Source: Flavisolibacter tropicus (GTDB lineage: Bacteria > Bacteroidota > Bacteroidia > Chitinophagales > Chitinophagaceae). Taken from it: a stretch of DNA of 64,000 bases. The stretch spans positions 2,724,001 to 2,788,000 of the forward strand of contig NZ_CP011390.1 in assembly GCF_001644645.1 (NCBI RefSeq), written 5' to 3'. This document shows, one piece after another, positions 1 through 7,620 of this stretch (the stretch's first letter is position 1; each line of letters opens with the position of its first letter). Position numbers and translations under genes: made by a program. The notes under the pieces were generated by a model. That model was not told the origin of the DNA. It did not search any database and was given only the letters and a program-made list of their open reading frames with translations.

Positions 1-1
1 G

Positions 2-295
2 TTTGTGGGTTACTTACCCATTGATATGGCCCAACGTACTAAAACGATCAAAAACCTGGAGTCTGAATCTCGTCAGAAGAACTGCACCCAGATCTTTATT
101 GAAACACCCTACAGAAACAATCAACTGCTTGAAACGCTGGTAAAGACCTGCTCCCCGCAAACTTCTATTTGTGTGGCTGTAGATCTTACCGCCCCAACAG
201 AATCGATACAAACAAAGTCGGCACAACAGTGGAAAACCGCCATGCCGTCTTTACATAAAAGACCAGCTATTTTTCTTTTATACGCTGGTGTGTAA
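2..295 (+). CDS. RsmI-like SAM-dependent methyltransferase, C-terminal part (5' end outside window)
   Basis: This is the C-terminal ~97 residues of a tetrapyrrole-methylase-fold SAM methyltransferase resembling RsmI, which 2'-O-methylates C1402 of 16S rRNA. The frame is open to the left window edge, and the first visible residues FVGYLPID followed by IFIETPYRN match the family's conserved C-terminal lobe. The SAM-binding N-terminus is not visible. A GTG at position 5 lies in frame but is an internal codon, not the start. The reading frame closes at a TAA at 293-295. Assignment to the family is good; the exact rRNA target is by analogy only. Confidence 0.75.
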   Translation, partial: FVGYLPIDMAQRTKTIKNLESESRQKNCTQIFIETPYRNNQLLETLVKTCSPQTSICVAVDLTAPTESIQTKSAQQWKTAMPSLHKRPAIFLLYAGV

Positions 296-352
296 TTGCA
301 TTACCCACTACTATTGTGCTATGCGTGCAGTAAACTCACCATTGACCACTCG

Positions 353-781
353 TTACTGCACCTTCACACTATCCACCAAATACCGCGTTTCTCCACGCCA
401 GGGAAGCGTACCATTCTTTTCATGATAATGTACGGTTACATTATGACCTTGCAAATTCATTAATTGCTGGGCTACGTCTTTGTCTTTCACAGAGAAGTAG
501 AATTTCTCTGAAGCGATAGGCACATTTAAATTGCCACGTACACTACTAAGTATCAGTTCTCCTTCATAAGTTTTAAAAAGGGTGCCTTTCTCTGAGAATT
601 TTTGCAGTAAACCAAACCGGTTGCCGCTGCTGTAGGTAAAGGCATATTTCCAGTAAATGAAGATGCCCAAGCCCAGCACCAGGAGGATCATGAAGATGGT
701 AAAGAATCGGCTCAGGCTTTTTTTGAAGCCGTTGCTTCGCTTGGGGGCTTGATTTTCGTATGGCTCGTATTTAGATTCCAT
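353..781 (-). CDS. Hypothetical single-pass membrane protein
   Basis: This 142-residue protein has a charged N-terminus, one strong transmembrane segment at about residues 25-45, and a ~95-residue soluble part that probably lies outside the cytoplasm. The soluble part contains FKTYEGEL near its start and LPWRGETRYLV near its end, which look like a compact beta-rich domain. Similar proteins occur in Bacteroidota; I do not know a tested function. It follows the M28 peptidase gene by 53 bp on the same strand. A perfect hairpin occupies that gap and ends at the start codon, so expression may be controlled there. Confidence 0.7.
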   Translation of the reverse strand: MESKYEPYENQAPKRSNGFKKSLSRFFTIFMILLVLGLGIFIYWKYAFTYSSGNRFGLLQKFSEKGTLFKTYEGELILSSVRGNLNVPIASEKFYFSVKDKDVAQQLMNLQGHNVTVHYHEKNGTLPWRGETRYLVDSVKVQ

Positions 782-817
782 ACCTTGTGTTTATTAGTGA
801 GCAATAAACACAAGGTA
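781..817 (-). promoter_or_regulatory. Perfect 15-bp hairpin abutting a start codon (terminator or translational switch)
   Basis: Positions 781-795 and 803-817 are exact inverted repeats (15 bp) around a 7-nt loop. Read on the minus strand, the 3' arm ends CACAAGGT followed by the ATG of the small membrane protein, so the AAGG ribosome-binding-like sequence and the first base of the start codon are in the stem. The hairpin lies 18 nt after the M28 peptidase stop. It could terminate the upstream transcript, though there is no U-tract, or it could hide the start of the next gene. Confidence 0.6.
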
Positions 818-834
818 TAAATCTTTATGCTAGC

Positions 835-2217
835 TTACAATCCGTACTTATCTACTAAGTATATCAGTGCACCCATATTCAATGCACCTAATTCCAACTC
901 TCTTTTGTTCACTGCTTCAAATACATCATTGCGGGCATGGTGCAGATCAAAATAACGCTGTGAATCTGGTTGCAAACCAGCCAAAGGTGTACCCAGGTTA
1001 CGATTTAAAGGACCAATATCAGCACCACCGCCACCTTGCGTTAGTTCAGTTGCACCATATGGCGCCAATAGACTCTGCCAGCCTTGGATCTTTTGAAACT
1101 GTGCCGCAGAAACCGTAAAGCCAAAACCGCGTGGTGTAAATCCACCGGCGTCACTTTCTAAAGCAAAGACATGCTTTTCACCTTTTGCCTTTGCTTCTTC
1201 AGCGTACTTAGTACCGCCTCTTAAGCCATTCTCTTCGTTGGCAAATAATACAAAACGAATCGTGCGTTTAGGTTGGTAACCCATAGCCTTAAAAGCGCGT
1301 AATATTTCAATGGTTTGTACACAACCAGCGCCATCATCATGTGCACCCTCGCAGTTATCCCAGCTATCAAGGTGCCCGCCGATGGTAATGTATTCATCAG
1401 GAAACTCACTGCCCTTGATCTCACCAATTACATTATGTCCAATTGTATCTGGCAGGAAGCGACCATTGGTATGCAAGGTTACTTCTACATTGCGTTGCTT
1501 GGCAACATTACTCAACCAGTCAGCATCTTTCAAACCAATGGCTACGGCAGGAATCTTTGGAACTGTAGAATCGCTATATGAAGTAGAACCAGTATGCGGA
1601 TTATTATCGGTGCTATGCGAAAGACTGCGTACGATAATGGCCTTCGCTCCATACTTTGCCGCACGGTTAGGCCCTTCTCTACGGAAACGACCAGCATCTG
1701 AATAGGCCTGGAACGTGCGTACAAATGTTGGATTGAACTTATAGTTGTAAAAAACGATCTTGTCTTTTACCTGGTCTTTTTTCTGATCCAGCTCTTCAAA
1801 ACTATTGATCTCAATAACAGAAGCCTGCATTGGTTTCATAGTACCTACCGAGTTGCCCAAGGCTACAATGTCCAGGCTTTTCTGAGAAGCTTTTTCTCCT
1901 TTCGTAGCCGCCAGTTTAGCATTGGCCACATCTTTTCCACCGCGTACCCAGTGTGGCACCATACATTCTTGTAACCAGGCGTTTTGAGCATTAGCGGCCT
2001 TCATGGCGCCAAGCCCCCATTGTTCAGCCTTTACCATTTGAGGTGAGCCGGCCAGTCGTCCACCAATCTGCTTGGTAAGGTGACGTAGGTTTTCATAGGC
2101 CTGGCTGTTTACTAAGATCTCATCTGCCAGGCGGCGCAGAAAGACCGAGTCTTCATGTTGTGCGTGTGTAGTGGTAGCAGCCAATAGCACTGCTACAGCA
2201 TAAGCTAATTTCTTCAT
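835..2217 (-). CDS. Secreted M28-family zinc aminopeptidase with PA-type insert
   Basis: This 460-residue exported peptidase has a signal peptide over residues 1-19 (cleavage after THAQ). A PA-like region spans about residues 120-240, and the M28 catalytic domain covers about 255-455. Zinc-ligand motifs are visible: GGHLDSWD, then HDDGAG, then ANEENGLRGG with the catalytic Glu pair, and a late histidine in FDLHHARND. The family removes N-terminal residues from peptides in the periplasm or outside the cell (plasma glutamate carboxypeptidase type). No type IX sorting domain is seen at the C-terminus. The gene is transcribed away from bshA, with a large inverted-repeat element between them. Confidence 0.88.
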   Translation of the reverse strand: MKKLAYAVAVLLAATTTHAQHEDSVFLRRLADEILVNSQAYENLRHLTKQIGGRLAGSPQMVKAEQWGLGAMKAANAQNAWLQECMVPHWVRGGKDVANAKLAATKGEKASQKSLDIVALGNSVGTMKPMQASVIEINSFEELDQKKDQVKDKIVFYNYKFNPTFVRTFQAYSDAGRFRREGPNRAAKYGAKAIIVRSLSHSTDNNPHTGSTSYSDSTVPKIPAVAIGLKDADWLSNVAKQRNVEVTLHTNGRFLPDTIGHNVIGEIKGSEFPDEYITIGGHLDSWDNCEGAHDDGAGCVQTIEILRAFKAMGYQPKRTIRFVLFANEENGLRGGTKYAEEAKAKGEKHVFALESDAGGFTPRGFGFTVSAAQFQKIQGWQSLLAPYGATELTQGGGGADIGPLNRNLGTPLAGLQPDSQRYFDLHHARNDVFEAVNKRELELGALNMGALIYLVDKYGL

Positions 2218-2228
2218 GGATTAAATAT

Positions 2229-2420
2229 ACCCCCTGTCCCCCTAAAGGGGAGACTTAGGTCTAAATAAACTTTTATTAAACAAACAACTTTATAGACAAA
2301 TCATTCAAGAAAGCCTTCCTAACATAAGGTTTTCTTGAATGATACTCTTTTTCTAAAGGAGTGGTTGTCTACAGGAAAGAAATCAATGACCTAAGTTCCC
2401 CCTTTAGGGGGACAGGGGGT
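2229..2420. repeat. Nested inverted-repeat element (MITE-like), 192 bp
   Basis: Outer arms 2229-2261 and 2388-2420 are 33 nt long and match as inverted repeats at 31 of 33 positions; each also contains the small palindrome CCCCTAAAGGGG. Inside lie 7-bp arms TAGACAA and TTGTCTA (about 2292-2298 and 2365-2371). Innermost are 18-nt arms 2300-2317 and 2326-2343 with one mismatch around an 8-nt loop. The whole element could fold into one long hairpin. It carries no ORF and fills the spacer between the divergent M28 peptidase and bshA genes. Confidence 0.8.
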
Positions 2421-2486
2421 CGCCTTTATTTAACCAAACCTAACCGTTTTTTGTATTTAACTTAGTTATTCAATTGATTTCCCGAT

Positions 2487-3626
2487 ATGAGAATTGGTAT
2501 AGTTTGTTACCCAACGTTTGGCGGTAGTGGCGTATTGGCCACAGAATTAGGAAAGGCGTTAGCACAGCACGGACATCAGGTTCACTTTATTACGTACCAG
2601 CAGCCGGTTCGCTTGAACGGCTTTATACCCAATATTTTTTACCACGAGGTGCAGGTACCTACCTACCCCTTATTTGATTACCCACCCTACGAAACGGCAC
2701 TGGCCAGCACCATGGTGGATGTTATCAAGAACAACCATTTGCAGTTACTCCATGTGCATTATGCTATCCCTCACGCATCGGCTGCTTATATGGCCAAGCG
2801 CATCTTAGAGCAAGATGGCATACACATTCCAGTAATTACCACATTGCACGGTACAGATATCACCCTGGTAGGTCGCGATAAAACTTATGCACCGGTGGTG
2901 GCGTTCTCTATCAATCAGAGCGACGCGATTACAGCTGTGTCGCAAAACCTATGTGAGGAAACTTACAAGTACTTTAAGATTGAAAAGCCCATACAGGTCA
3001 TACACAACTTTGTAGATGTACAGCGCTTCCAACGTAAACCCATTGATGCTTTCCGTAAGGCTATTGCACCCAATGGAGAACGCATCTTACTACATGCTTC
3101 CAACTTCCGCAAGATCAAGCGCGTGCAGGATGTAGTAAAGATCTTTTATAATGTACAAAAAGAGATTCCTAGTAAACTGCTCTTTGTAGGTGATGGCCCT
3201 GAACGGGCAGATGCTGAAGCTTTAAGCCGTGATTTGGGTATTTGTAATGACATACTCTTTGTAGGTAAACAGGAGCAAATGGAAGATATCCTGGCCATTG
3301 CCGACTTGTTCCTGTTAACATCTGAGTATGAAAGCTTTGGATTAGCCGCCTTAGAAGCTATGGCTGCAGGTGTGCCCGTAGTATCTACCAATGCCGGTGG
3401 CTTGGGTGAGATTATGATTGAAGGGAAGATAGGCTACATGGGTGATGTGGGTGATGTAGAAACTATGAGCAAACACGCTATCTCAATATTAGCGAACGAG
3501 GAGCGCCTCCAAAAATTCAAAAGTGCGGCCGCAGAACACGCCCACACTTTTGACATTCACAACATCATACCGATCTATGAGAAGTTGTATGAAGATGTAT
3601 TACAAAAAGAGTTGGCAGCGCATTAA
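2487..3626 (+). CDS. bshA: N-acetyl-alpha-D-glucosaminyl L-malate synthase BshA
   Basis: This GT4-family glycosyltransferase of 379 residues catalyses the first step of bacillithiol synthesis, joining UDP-GlcNAc to L-malate in the cytoplasm. The N-terminus MRIGIVCYPTFGGSGVLATE is the BshA signature, containing the glycine loop that contacts the donor. The C-terminal Rossmann half has the GT4 donor-binding region, with ESFGLAALEAMAAGVPVV around residues 283-300. Length matches the family (~375-380). It overlaps the convergent EnvC-like gene by 4 bp. Later pathway genes (bshB, bshC) are not in the window. Bacillithiol is common in Bacteroidota, so the role fits. Confidence 0.95.
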   Translation: MRIGIVCYPTFGGSGVLATELGKALAQHGHQVHFITYQQPVRLNGFIPNIFYHEVQVPTYPLFDYPPYETALASTMVDVIKNNHLQLLHVHYAIPHASAAYMAKRILEQDGIHIPVITTLHGTDITLVGRDKTYAPVVAFSINQSDAITAVSQNLCEETYKYFKIEKPIQVIHNFVDVQRFQRKPIDAFRKAIAPNGERILLHASNFRKIKRVQDVVKIFYNVQKEIPSKLLFVGDGPERADAEALSRDLGICNDILFVGKQEQMEDILAIADLFLLTSEYESFGLAALEAMAAGVPVVSTNAGGLGEIMIEGKIGYMGDVGDVETMSKHAISILANEERLQKFKSAAAEHAHTFDIHNIIPIYEKLYEDVLQKELAAH

Positions 3627-5026
3627 CGGCGCAGCCAACTTGCTGGATTTACATTACTGTTCTCGATCATCAACATAAAGTCTAACTGGCCACCCGTACC
3701 ATCATCGGCTGCTGCGGTACGGCCAATAGCCTGTCCTGTTTTCACAACAGCACCTTTACTTACACTTACAGATGAAAGGTTACTATAGATAGTAAAGTAT
3801 TTACCATGGCGAATAAATACCGCCATACCATCTCCCAGGTTGGATACCGCACTTACTTCTCCATCAAACACGGCACTTACAGTGGCTCCGGCGGACTCTG
3901 TACTTATGGTAATACCAGGATTATCTTGTGTTAAGCTGGTTCCTTCTACCTTACTGGTACCAAATGGAATGCTAATAAAACCCTTTACCGGCCATGGAAG
4001 ACTACCTTTATTACCGGCAAAACTTGAAGAGAGCTTTGCATCAACAGCCGTCAAATCCCTATATTCTCTGTTTTCCTTAGGCTCACTTGCCTTTGCAGTA
4101 GTGGTGGTGGCTGGCGCAGTCACTGTCTCAGCACCCTTGCTAGCACTTCCAGTAGTAACATTGTTATTGCTGGCAGGCGCATTATTCTTTGCAGCATTGG
4201 CTTTAGCTATGGCGGCTTCTGCTTCCTTGGCTTTACGACGGTCTTCCTCTTCACGCTTTCTTCTGGCTACCGCTTCTTCAGCAGCTTTCTTACGAGCCGC
4301 TTCCAACTCACGCTTGATTACCGCTGCAATCTGGTTTCTTAATTGTTGATCTCTTTTCTTTTTAGCAGCAATCTCTTTAGATAACTCACTTTCTTTAGAC
4401 TTCAGTTTAGCTACTACAGCATCCTTCTCTTTCTTCTGTGTTTCCAATTCAGCCAATTGTTTGGTCTGATTTTGAAGGGCTGCATTCTTCTGTGTTTTTT
4501 TACCTAACAGTTGCTGTTTACGATCTGTAATCAACGCTTGCATCTCCTTTATGTTTTCTACCTGCTTCTGACGATAAGCACGATAAGAACGGAGATAAGA
4601 CACACGCTTTAAAGCATCATTAAAAGTGCTGGCTGAAAAAATGAAATTGAGATAATCATAAGTACTGCGGTTTTTATAAGCATAGATCACACTTTTGGCA
4701 TATTGCGATTTTAGCGTATCCAGCTCAACCTGTAGTCTAATAATTTCCTTAGCACTTAAATAAATATCATCATTAATCAGGTGTATTTCCTGGTTAATGT
4801 TATTTACATATTGGTTTTGAAGATTTACCTTCTTTTGGATCAGGTTCAACTGACCAATGCTTTCTTTACGCTGGCCCTTTACCTGGTTGTATATCGTTTG
4901 GATATCACTTAATTCCTTTCTAATAGCATCACGTTCGTTTTGCAGCTTGGACTTGTCTTGCTGAGCAAACGCAGCTATTCCAAAGAATAGGTTTAGGATT
5001 ATTATTGCGGTTTTCTTCATTTGCAT
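3623..5026 (-). CDS. EnvC-like murein hydrolase activator: coiled coil plus degenerate LytM (M23) domain
   Basis: This exported protein of 467 residues has a signal peptide over about residues 1-22 and a long coiled coil over about 25-250. An Ala/Lys/Glu-rich then Asn/Thr/Ser-rich linker follows to about 335, and a C-terminal LytM (peptidase M23) fold ends the protein. The M23 zinc ligands are replaced: the HxGxD region reads NPGITIS, and the final HxH region reads QLDFML. This points to a non-catalytic regulator that activates amidases during septum cleavage, as E. coli EnvC does. An alternative ATG at 5020 would give MKKTAII as the N-terminus. It converges on bshA with a 4-bp overlap. Confidence 0.85.
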   Translation of the reverse strand: MQMKKTAIIILNLFFGIAAFAQQDKSKLQNERDAIRKELSDIQTIYNQVKGQRKESIGQLNLIQKKVNLQNQYVNNINQEIHLINDDIYLSAKEIIRLQVELDTLKSQYAKSVIYAYKNRSTYDYLNFIFSASTFNDALKRVSYLRSYRAYRQKQVENIKEMQALITDRKQQLLGKKTQKNAALQNQTKQLAELETQKKEKDAVVAKLKSKESELSKEIAAKKKRDQQLRNQIAAVIKRELEAARKKAAEEAVARRKREEEDRRKAKEAEAAIAKANAAKNNAPASNNNVTTGSASKGAETVTAPATTTTAKASEPKENREYRDLTAVDAKLSSSFAGNKGSLPWPVKGFISIPFGTSKVEGTSLTQDNPGITISTESAGATVSAVFDGEVSAVSNLGDGMAVFIRHGKYFTIYSNLSSVSVSKGAVVKTGQAIGRTAAADDGTGGQLDFMLMIENSNVNPASWLRR

Positions 5027-5074
5027 TCATTTAGTAAGGCTGTGCGTGTATAACGAACGACAGATGAATAAATT

Positions 5075-5887
5075 TTAGTTACGCTCGTAATTTTTGGGGA
5101 TTGAAAAAGGGAAACTGACATCACCATTCCTTTCATACTGCTTAAAATCAAGCTTTATATCCAGTTTTTTCTTCTCAGAAATCAGGATGCGACGCTTGGT
5201 AGCAAACGGAAAGCCCTTTTTATTTTCATAATCTGTATAGGTCAGATCGGCTGTACGGCTACGCGCTATATTAATATCATCTAATTTACTGTGTTGCAGC
5301 AACTTATCACCATCTCCAATTGTTAATAGGTTTTTAAACCATTGCCCAAGGCTAAGTAATGCAATGGCATCACCCGTACGGTTGTAAGACACTACATTGC
5401 TATCTAAAAACACGGGGTTACCTAAAAGAAGGTTTTGAATGGTGGTCAAATCCAAAGGCAAGGCCGTTACTTCCTGCAGGTAATCTACACTGCGGGCTGT
5501 ATAGGACTTGTTCAATTTATCAATGATCTTGACAGAGTCTTTTGTGATCAGGGCACGCAAGGCTTCAATACCCAAGATAGCATTGGCTGAAATCCAGATA
5601 GCGCTGTCTTTATACATGCGCACGGTGGCATTCACATCATAATTCTTGTCAGCAGCATCCCGGTAATCAATATTCACCTTGGCTGTAAATGTGGTAAAGT
5701 CTAGCTTATTGGCATTGATGGCTTGTAATGTATGCTGAATAAAAGCAAGGGAGTCTTTACGGGCATCAGAAATCACTGTTTGTGCAGCAGTAGTATCCTT
5801 TTTTGCTATCGCAGTTCCAATCTTTTTGGTAGACCGGCAAGACGCCATTATTATAACCAATCCTAAACAGCTTAATACGCTCTTCAT
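5075..5887 (-). CDS. DUF4292-family lipoprotein
   Basis: This is a predicted lipoprotein of 270 residues. The start at 5887 is chosen because it gives MKSVLSCLGLVIIMASC, a clean lipobox with Cys17, and leaves 4 bp after dut; an upstream ATG at 5914 would overlap dut. The mature protein contains LDFTTFTAKVNIDYRD and a beta-rich middle typical of the DUF4292 family, which has a LolA/LolB-like shape by general family knowledge. No enzyme activity is known. It follows ispF and dut, and precedes the EnvC-like gene by 48 bp, so it is probably co-transcribed with cell-envelope genes. Confidence 0.8.
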   Translation of the reverse strand: MKSVLSCLGLVIIMASCRSTKKIGTAIAKKDTTAAQTVISDARKDSLAFIQHTLQAINANKLDFTTFTAKVNIDYRDAADKNYDVNATVRMYKDSAIWISANAILGIEALRALITKDSVKIIDKLNKSYTARSVDYLQEVTALPLDLTTIQNLLLGNPVFLDSNVVSYNRTGDAIALLSLGQWFKNLLTIGDGDKLLQHSKLDDINIARSRTADLTYTDYENKKGFPFATKRRILISEKKKLDIKLDFKQYERNGDVSFPFSIPKNYERN

Positions 5888-5891
5888 AGCT

Positions 5892-6335
5892 TTATTTTTT
5901 TCCCGTAGACCCAAACCCGCCTTCGCTTCGCTCAGTACCGGATAGTACAGGGACTACTGTAAGTGTTGCTTTTTCTACTTTTTGAATGACCATCTGCGCA
6001 ATGCGGTCGCCCGGCTGTATGATTTGTGGCTCAGTAGAAAGATTAATCAAGATAATCTTAATTTCTCCTCGATAGTCGCTATCAATCGTTCCAGGTGTGT
6101 TCAAGCAAGTAATTCCCTGCTTGATAGCCAACCCACTTCTGGGACGGATCTGTGCTTCAAAACCCTGGGGCAGTTCCATAAAAAGCCCCGTAGGTATCAG
6201 CTGCCGCTCCATTGGTGCCAGTGTAACCGGCGCTTCCAGAAAGGCCCTAAGATCCATACCGGCGGCTTCAGCTGTCGCATACTCCGGTAAAGGGTTATTA
6301 GATTGATTGATGATTTTGAGTTCCACCACTGCCAT
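5892..6335 (-). CDS. dut: Deoxyuridine 5'-triphosphate nucleotidohydrolase (dUTPase)
   Basis: This cytoplasmic trimeric dUTPase of 147 residues hydrolyses dUTP to dUMP and pyrophosphate, keeping uracil out of DNA. All five family motifs are visible: [40 protein letters not shown], and the C-terminal glycine-rich arm [10 protein letters not shown]. The start at 6335 (MAVVELKI) is chosen over an in-frame ATG at 6401 because the longer form would run into ispF and its extra residues look unlike the family. A TATCTTTG box sits 7 nt before this start. The DUF4292 gene follows after 4 bp. Confidence 0.95.
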   Translation of the reverse strand: MAVVELKIINQSNNPLPEYATAEAAGMDLRAFLEAPVTLAPMERQLIPTGLFMELPQGFEAQIRPRSGLAIKQGITCLNTPGTIDSDYRGEIKIILINLSTEPQIIQPGDRIAQMVIQKVEKATLTVVPVLSGTERSEGGFGSTGKK

Positions 6336-6342
6336 AAGCTTC

Positions 6343-6350
6343 CAAAGATA
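6343..6350 (-). promoter_or_regulatory. Candidate -7 box (TATCTTTG) for dut
   Basis: On the minus strand TATCTTTG matches the Bacteroidota -7 consensus TAnnTTTG, and it ends 7 nt before the dut ATG. It falls between ispF and dut. Transcription would start at or very close to the start codon, giving an almost leaderless message. No clear -33 element was identified. Confidence 0.45.
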
Positions 6351-6372
6351 AGCTGCAGAGCAGAGAATGATG

Positions 6373-6852
6373 TTAAATGCGTTGCAATAAAACGGTGGCA
6401 TAGGCCACTACCCCTTCTTTCCGGCCCACAAAGCCCATTTGTTCGGTGGTGGTAGCTTTAATGGAAATATCTTTTTCTGTAATACCTATAAGAGAGGCAA
6501 TGGTTTGCTGCATTTGTGGTACATAGGGTTTTATTTTGGGCTCCTGTAAGCAAAGTGTACTATCAATATTCACTACGGCATAGCCTTCCTTTGCAATCAG
6601 TTTCACAGTATCCGCCAGCAACACCTTGCTATCAATATTCTTATACTTCATATCGGTATCAGGAAAGTGGACACCGATATCGCCCAGGCAAGCTGCGCCT
6701 AACATCGCATCGCAAATAGCATGCAGCAGCACATCGGCATCACTATGCCCAATTGCACCCACTGTATGGGGTACATGTACACCGCCTAACATTAAATCCC
6801 TGCCTTCACCTAACTGGTGGAAATCAACTCCTAATCCTATTCTAAATGCCAT
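6373..6852 (-). CDS. ispF: 2-C-methyl-D-erythritol 2,4-cyclodiphosphate synthase
   Basis: This 159-residue enzyme of the MEP isoprenoid pathway converts CDP-ME 2-phosphate to MEcPP with release of CMP. The N-terminal metal site DFHQLGEGR is visible, as is [20 protein letters not shown], which holds zinc and nucleotide ligands. The C-terminal [16 protein letters not shown] segment is also family-typical. Length matches the family (~158-160). It heads a run with dut (37 bp downstream) and the DUF4292 gene. A TATCTTTG promoter-like box lies 17 nt upstream of the start. Confidence 0.96.
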   Translation of the reverse strand: MAFRIGLGVDFHQLGEGRDLMLGGVHVPHTVGAIGHSDADVLLHAICDAMLGAACLGDIGVHFPDTDMKYKNIDSKVLLADTVKLIAKEGYAVVNIDSTLCLQEPKIKPYVPQMQQTIASLIGITEKDISIKATTTEQMGFVGRKEGVVAYATVLLQRI

Positions 6853-6869
6853 TTGTTTTTGATTTGCCG

Positions 6870-6877
6870 CAAAGATA
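6870..6877 (-). promoter_or_regulatory. Candidate -7 box (TATCTTTG) for ispF
   Basis: TATCTTTG on the minus strand exactly fits TAnnTTTG and lies 17 nt before the ispF ATG. The expected transcription start would leave a leader of about 10 nt. The same octamer is found before dut. Confidence 0.5.
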
Positions 6878-6884
6878 GCCGAAA

Positions 6885-7090
6885 GGATTTCTGATTGCTG
6901 ATTTGAAGATTTCTGATTTATGTTTCACGCAGAGGCGCTGAGAACGCGGAGAGATGAGGTTTCGCACAGAGGAAAGGAGAAAGAGAATATTGAACAAGGA
7001 ACAAGGAAGGAAGAAGTGGAGGAAAGGCACAAGGGGCAAGAAACAAGGAACAAGAAAGGAAATGTTCAATGCCCAATTATCAATGTTCAA
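6885..7090 (+). repeat. Intergenic repeat, copy A (~206 bp)
   Basis: This stretch is collinear with the reverse complement of 41808-42010. Shared blocks, in order, include GCTGATTTGAAGATTTCTG, GGTTTCGCACAGAGGAAAGG, AATATTGAACAAGGAACAAG and GGAAATGTTCAATGC. Blocks are separated by small length differences. It holds no convincing ORF. The gap 6853-7569 contains this repeat, then T-rich sequence, a G-rich stretch with a triplicated motif and a short inverted copy of the repeat's core. No gene is supported there. Confidence 0.75.
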
Positions 7091-7308
7091 GGTACAAGGC
7101 ACAAGATACAAGGTACAGGGAAAGAAAGGACTTGCTCTACAGGGGCTGGTTTTGTATCTTTAGGGTCTTCTCTTTTAAGGCATTTTCTGCCGTTCTTATT
7201 ATTCTTTTCTATACTATTTTCTATCGTTTTTTAATGGTGAGCGGGTAGCGATATACGGGTCAAGGTACGGGTGAGGTAGGGCTAAGGATCGGCCTAGGTA
7301 CGGGTGTG

Positions 7309-7365
7309 ATACGGAGTTACCTAGGCTCCCATACGGAGTAACCTAGTATTCTATACGGAGTAACC
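7309..7365. repeat. Triplicated ATACGGAGTWACC motif
   Basis: Three copies of ATACGGAGTWACC start at 7309, 7331 and 7353, exactly 22 bp apart, close to two helical turns. The first two extend to ATACGGAGTWACCTAG. The surrounding sequence is rich in GTACGGG and CCTAGG words. No gene overlaps. Function is unknown. Confidence 0.6.
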
Positions 7366-7506
7366 ATGAAGGGGCAGAGGAGGAGTAGGCAAGGTAGAGG
7401 GAAATGGCAGGGAAGGTAGGGTGAAGGAGTGAAGGGTTCATGCAGTATCAGCAGGTTGTTGGAACAGGAAAGGATAAATCCGGAAACCACTCATTCTTTT
7501 CACCTC

Positions 7507-7523
7507 TCCTCTGTGCGAAACCT
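7507..7523 (-). repeat. Inverted short copy of the intergenic repeat core
   Basis: The 17 bp here are the exact reverse complement of 6957-6973 (AGGTTTCGCACAGAGGA), so the ~550 bp between them are bounded by inverted copies of the repeat core. A third copy of the core lies at about 41908-41924. Confidence 0.6.
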
Positions 7524-7569
7524 TTTCTACCTAATCCCTAAATCTCCCCAAATCCCGGTTCCAAAATAA

Positions 7570-7597
7570 AAAAGCAGGAGTGTTCACTCCTGCTTTT
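7570..7597 (-). terminator. Rho-independent terminator after porV
   Basis: The stem GCAGGAGT/ACTCCTGC has a 4-nt loop and is extended by A/T pairs. Read on the minus strand it is followed by a run of T. It begins 23 bp after the porV stop and probably ends the porU-porV transcript. Confidence 0.85.
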
Positions 7598-7620
7598 GCT
7601 TTATAAAGAATCAATTCTAT

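Noticed and set aside
3840..4349. Long plus-strand frame opposite the EnvC-like gene
   Set aside because: It is the antisense shadow of the Ala/Lys-rich linker; hydrophobic composition comes from the reversed repeats.
6920..7234. Open frames inside the long gap upstream of porV
   Set aside because: They consist of repetitive GGAACAAGGAA-type words, have no domain or ribosome site, and match the intergenic repeat that recurs elsewhere out of frame.
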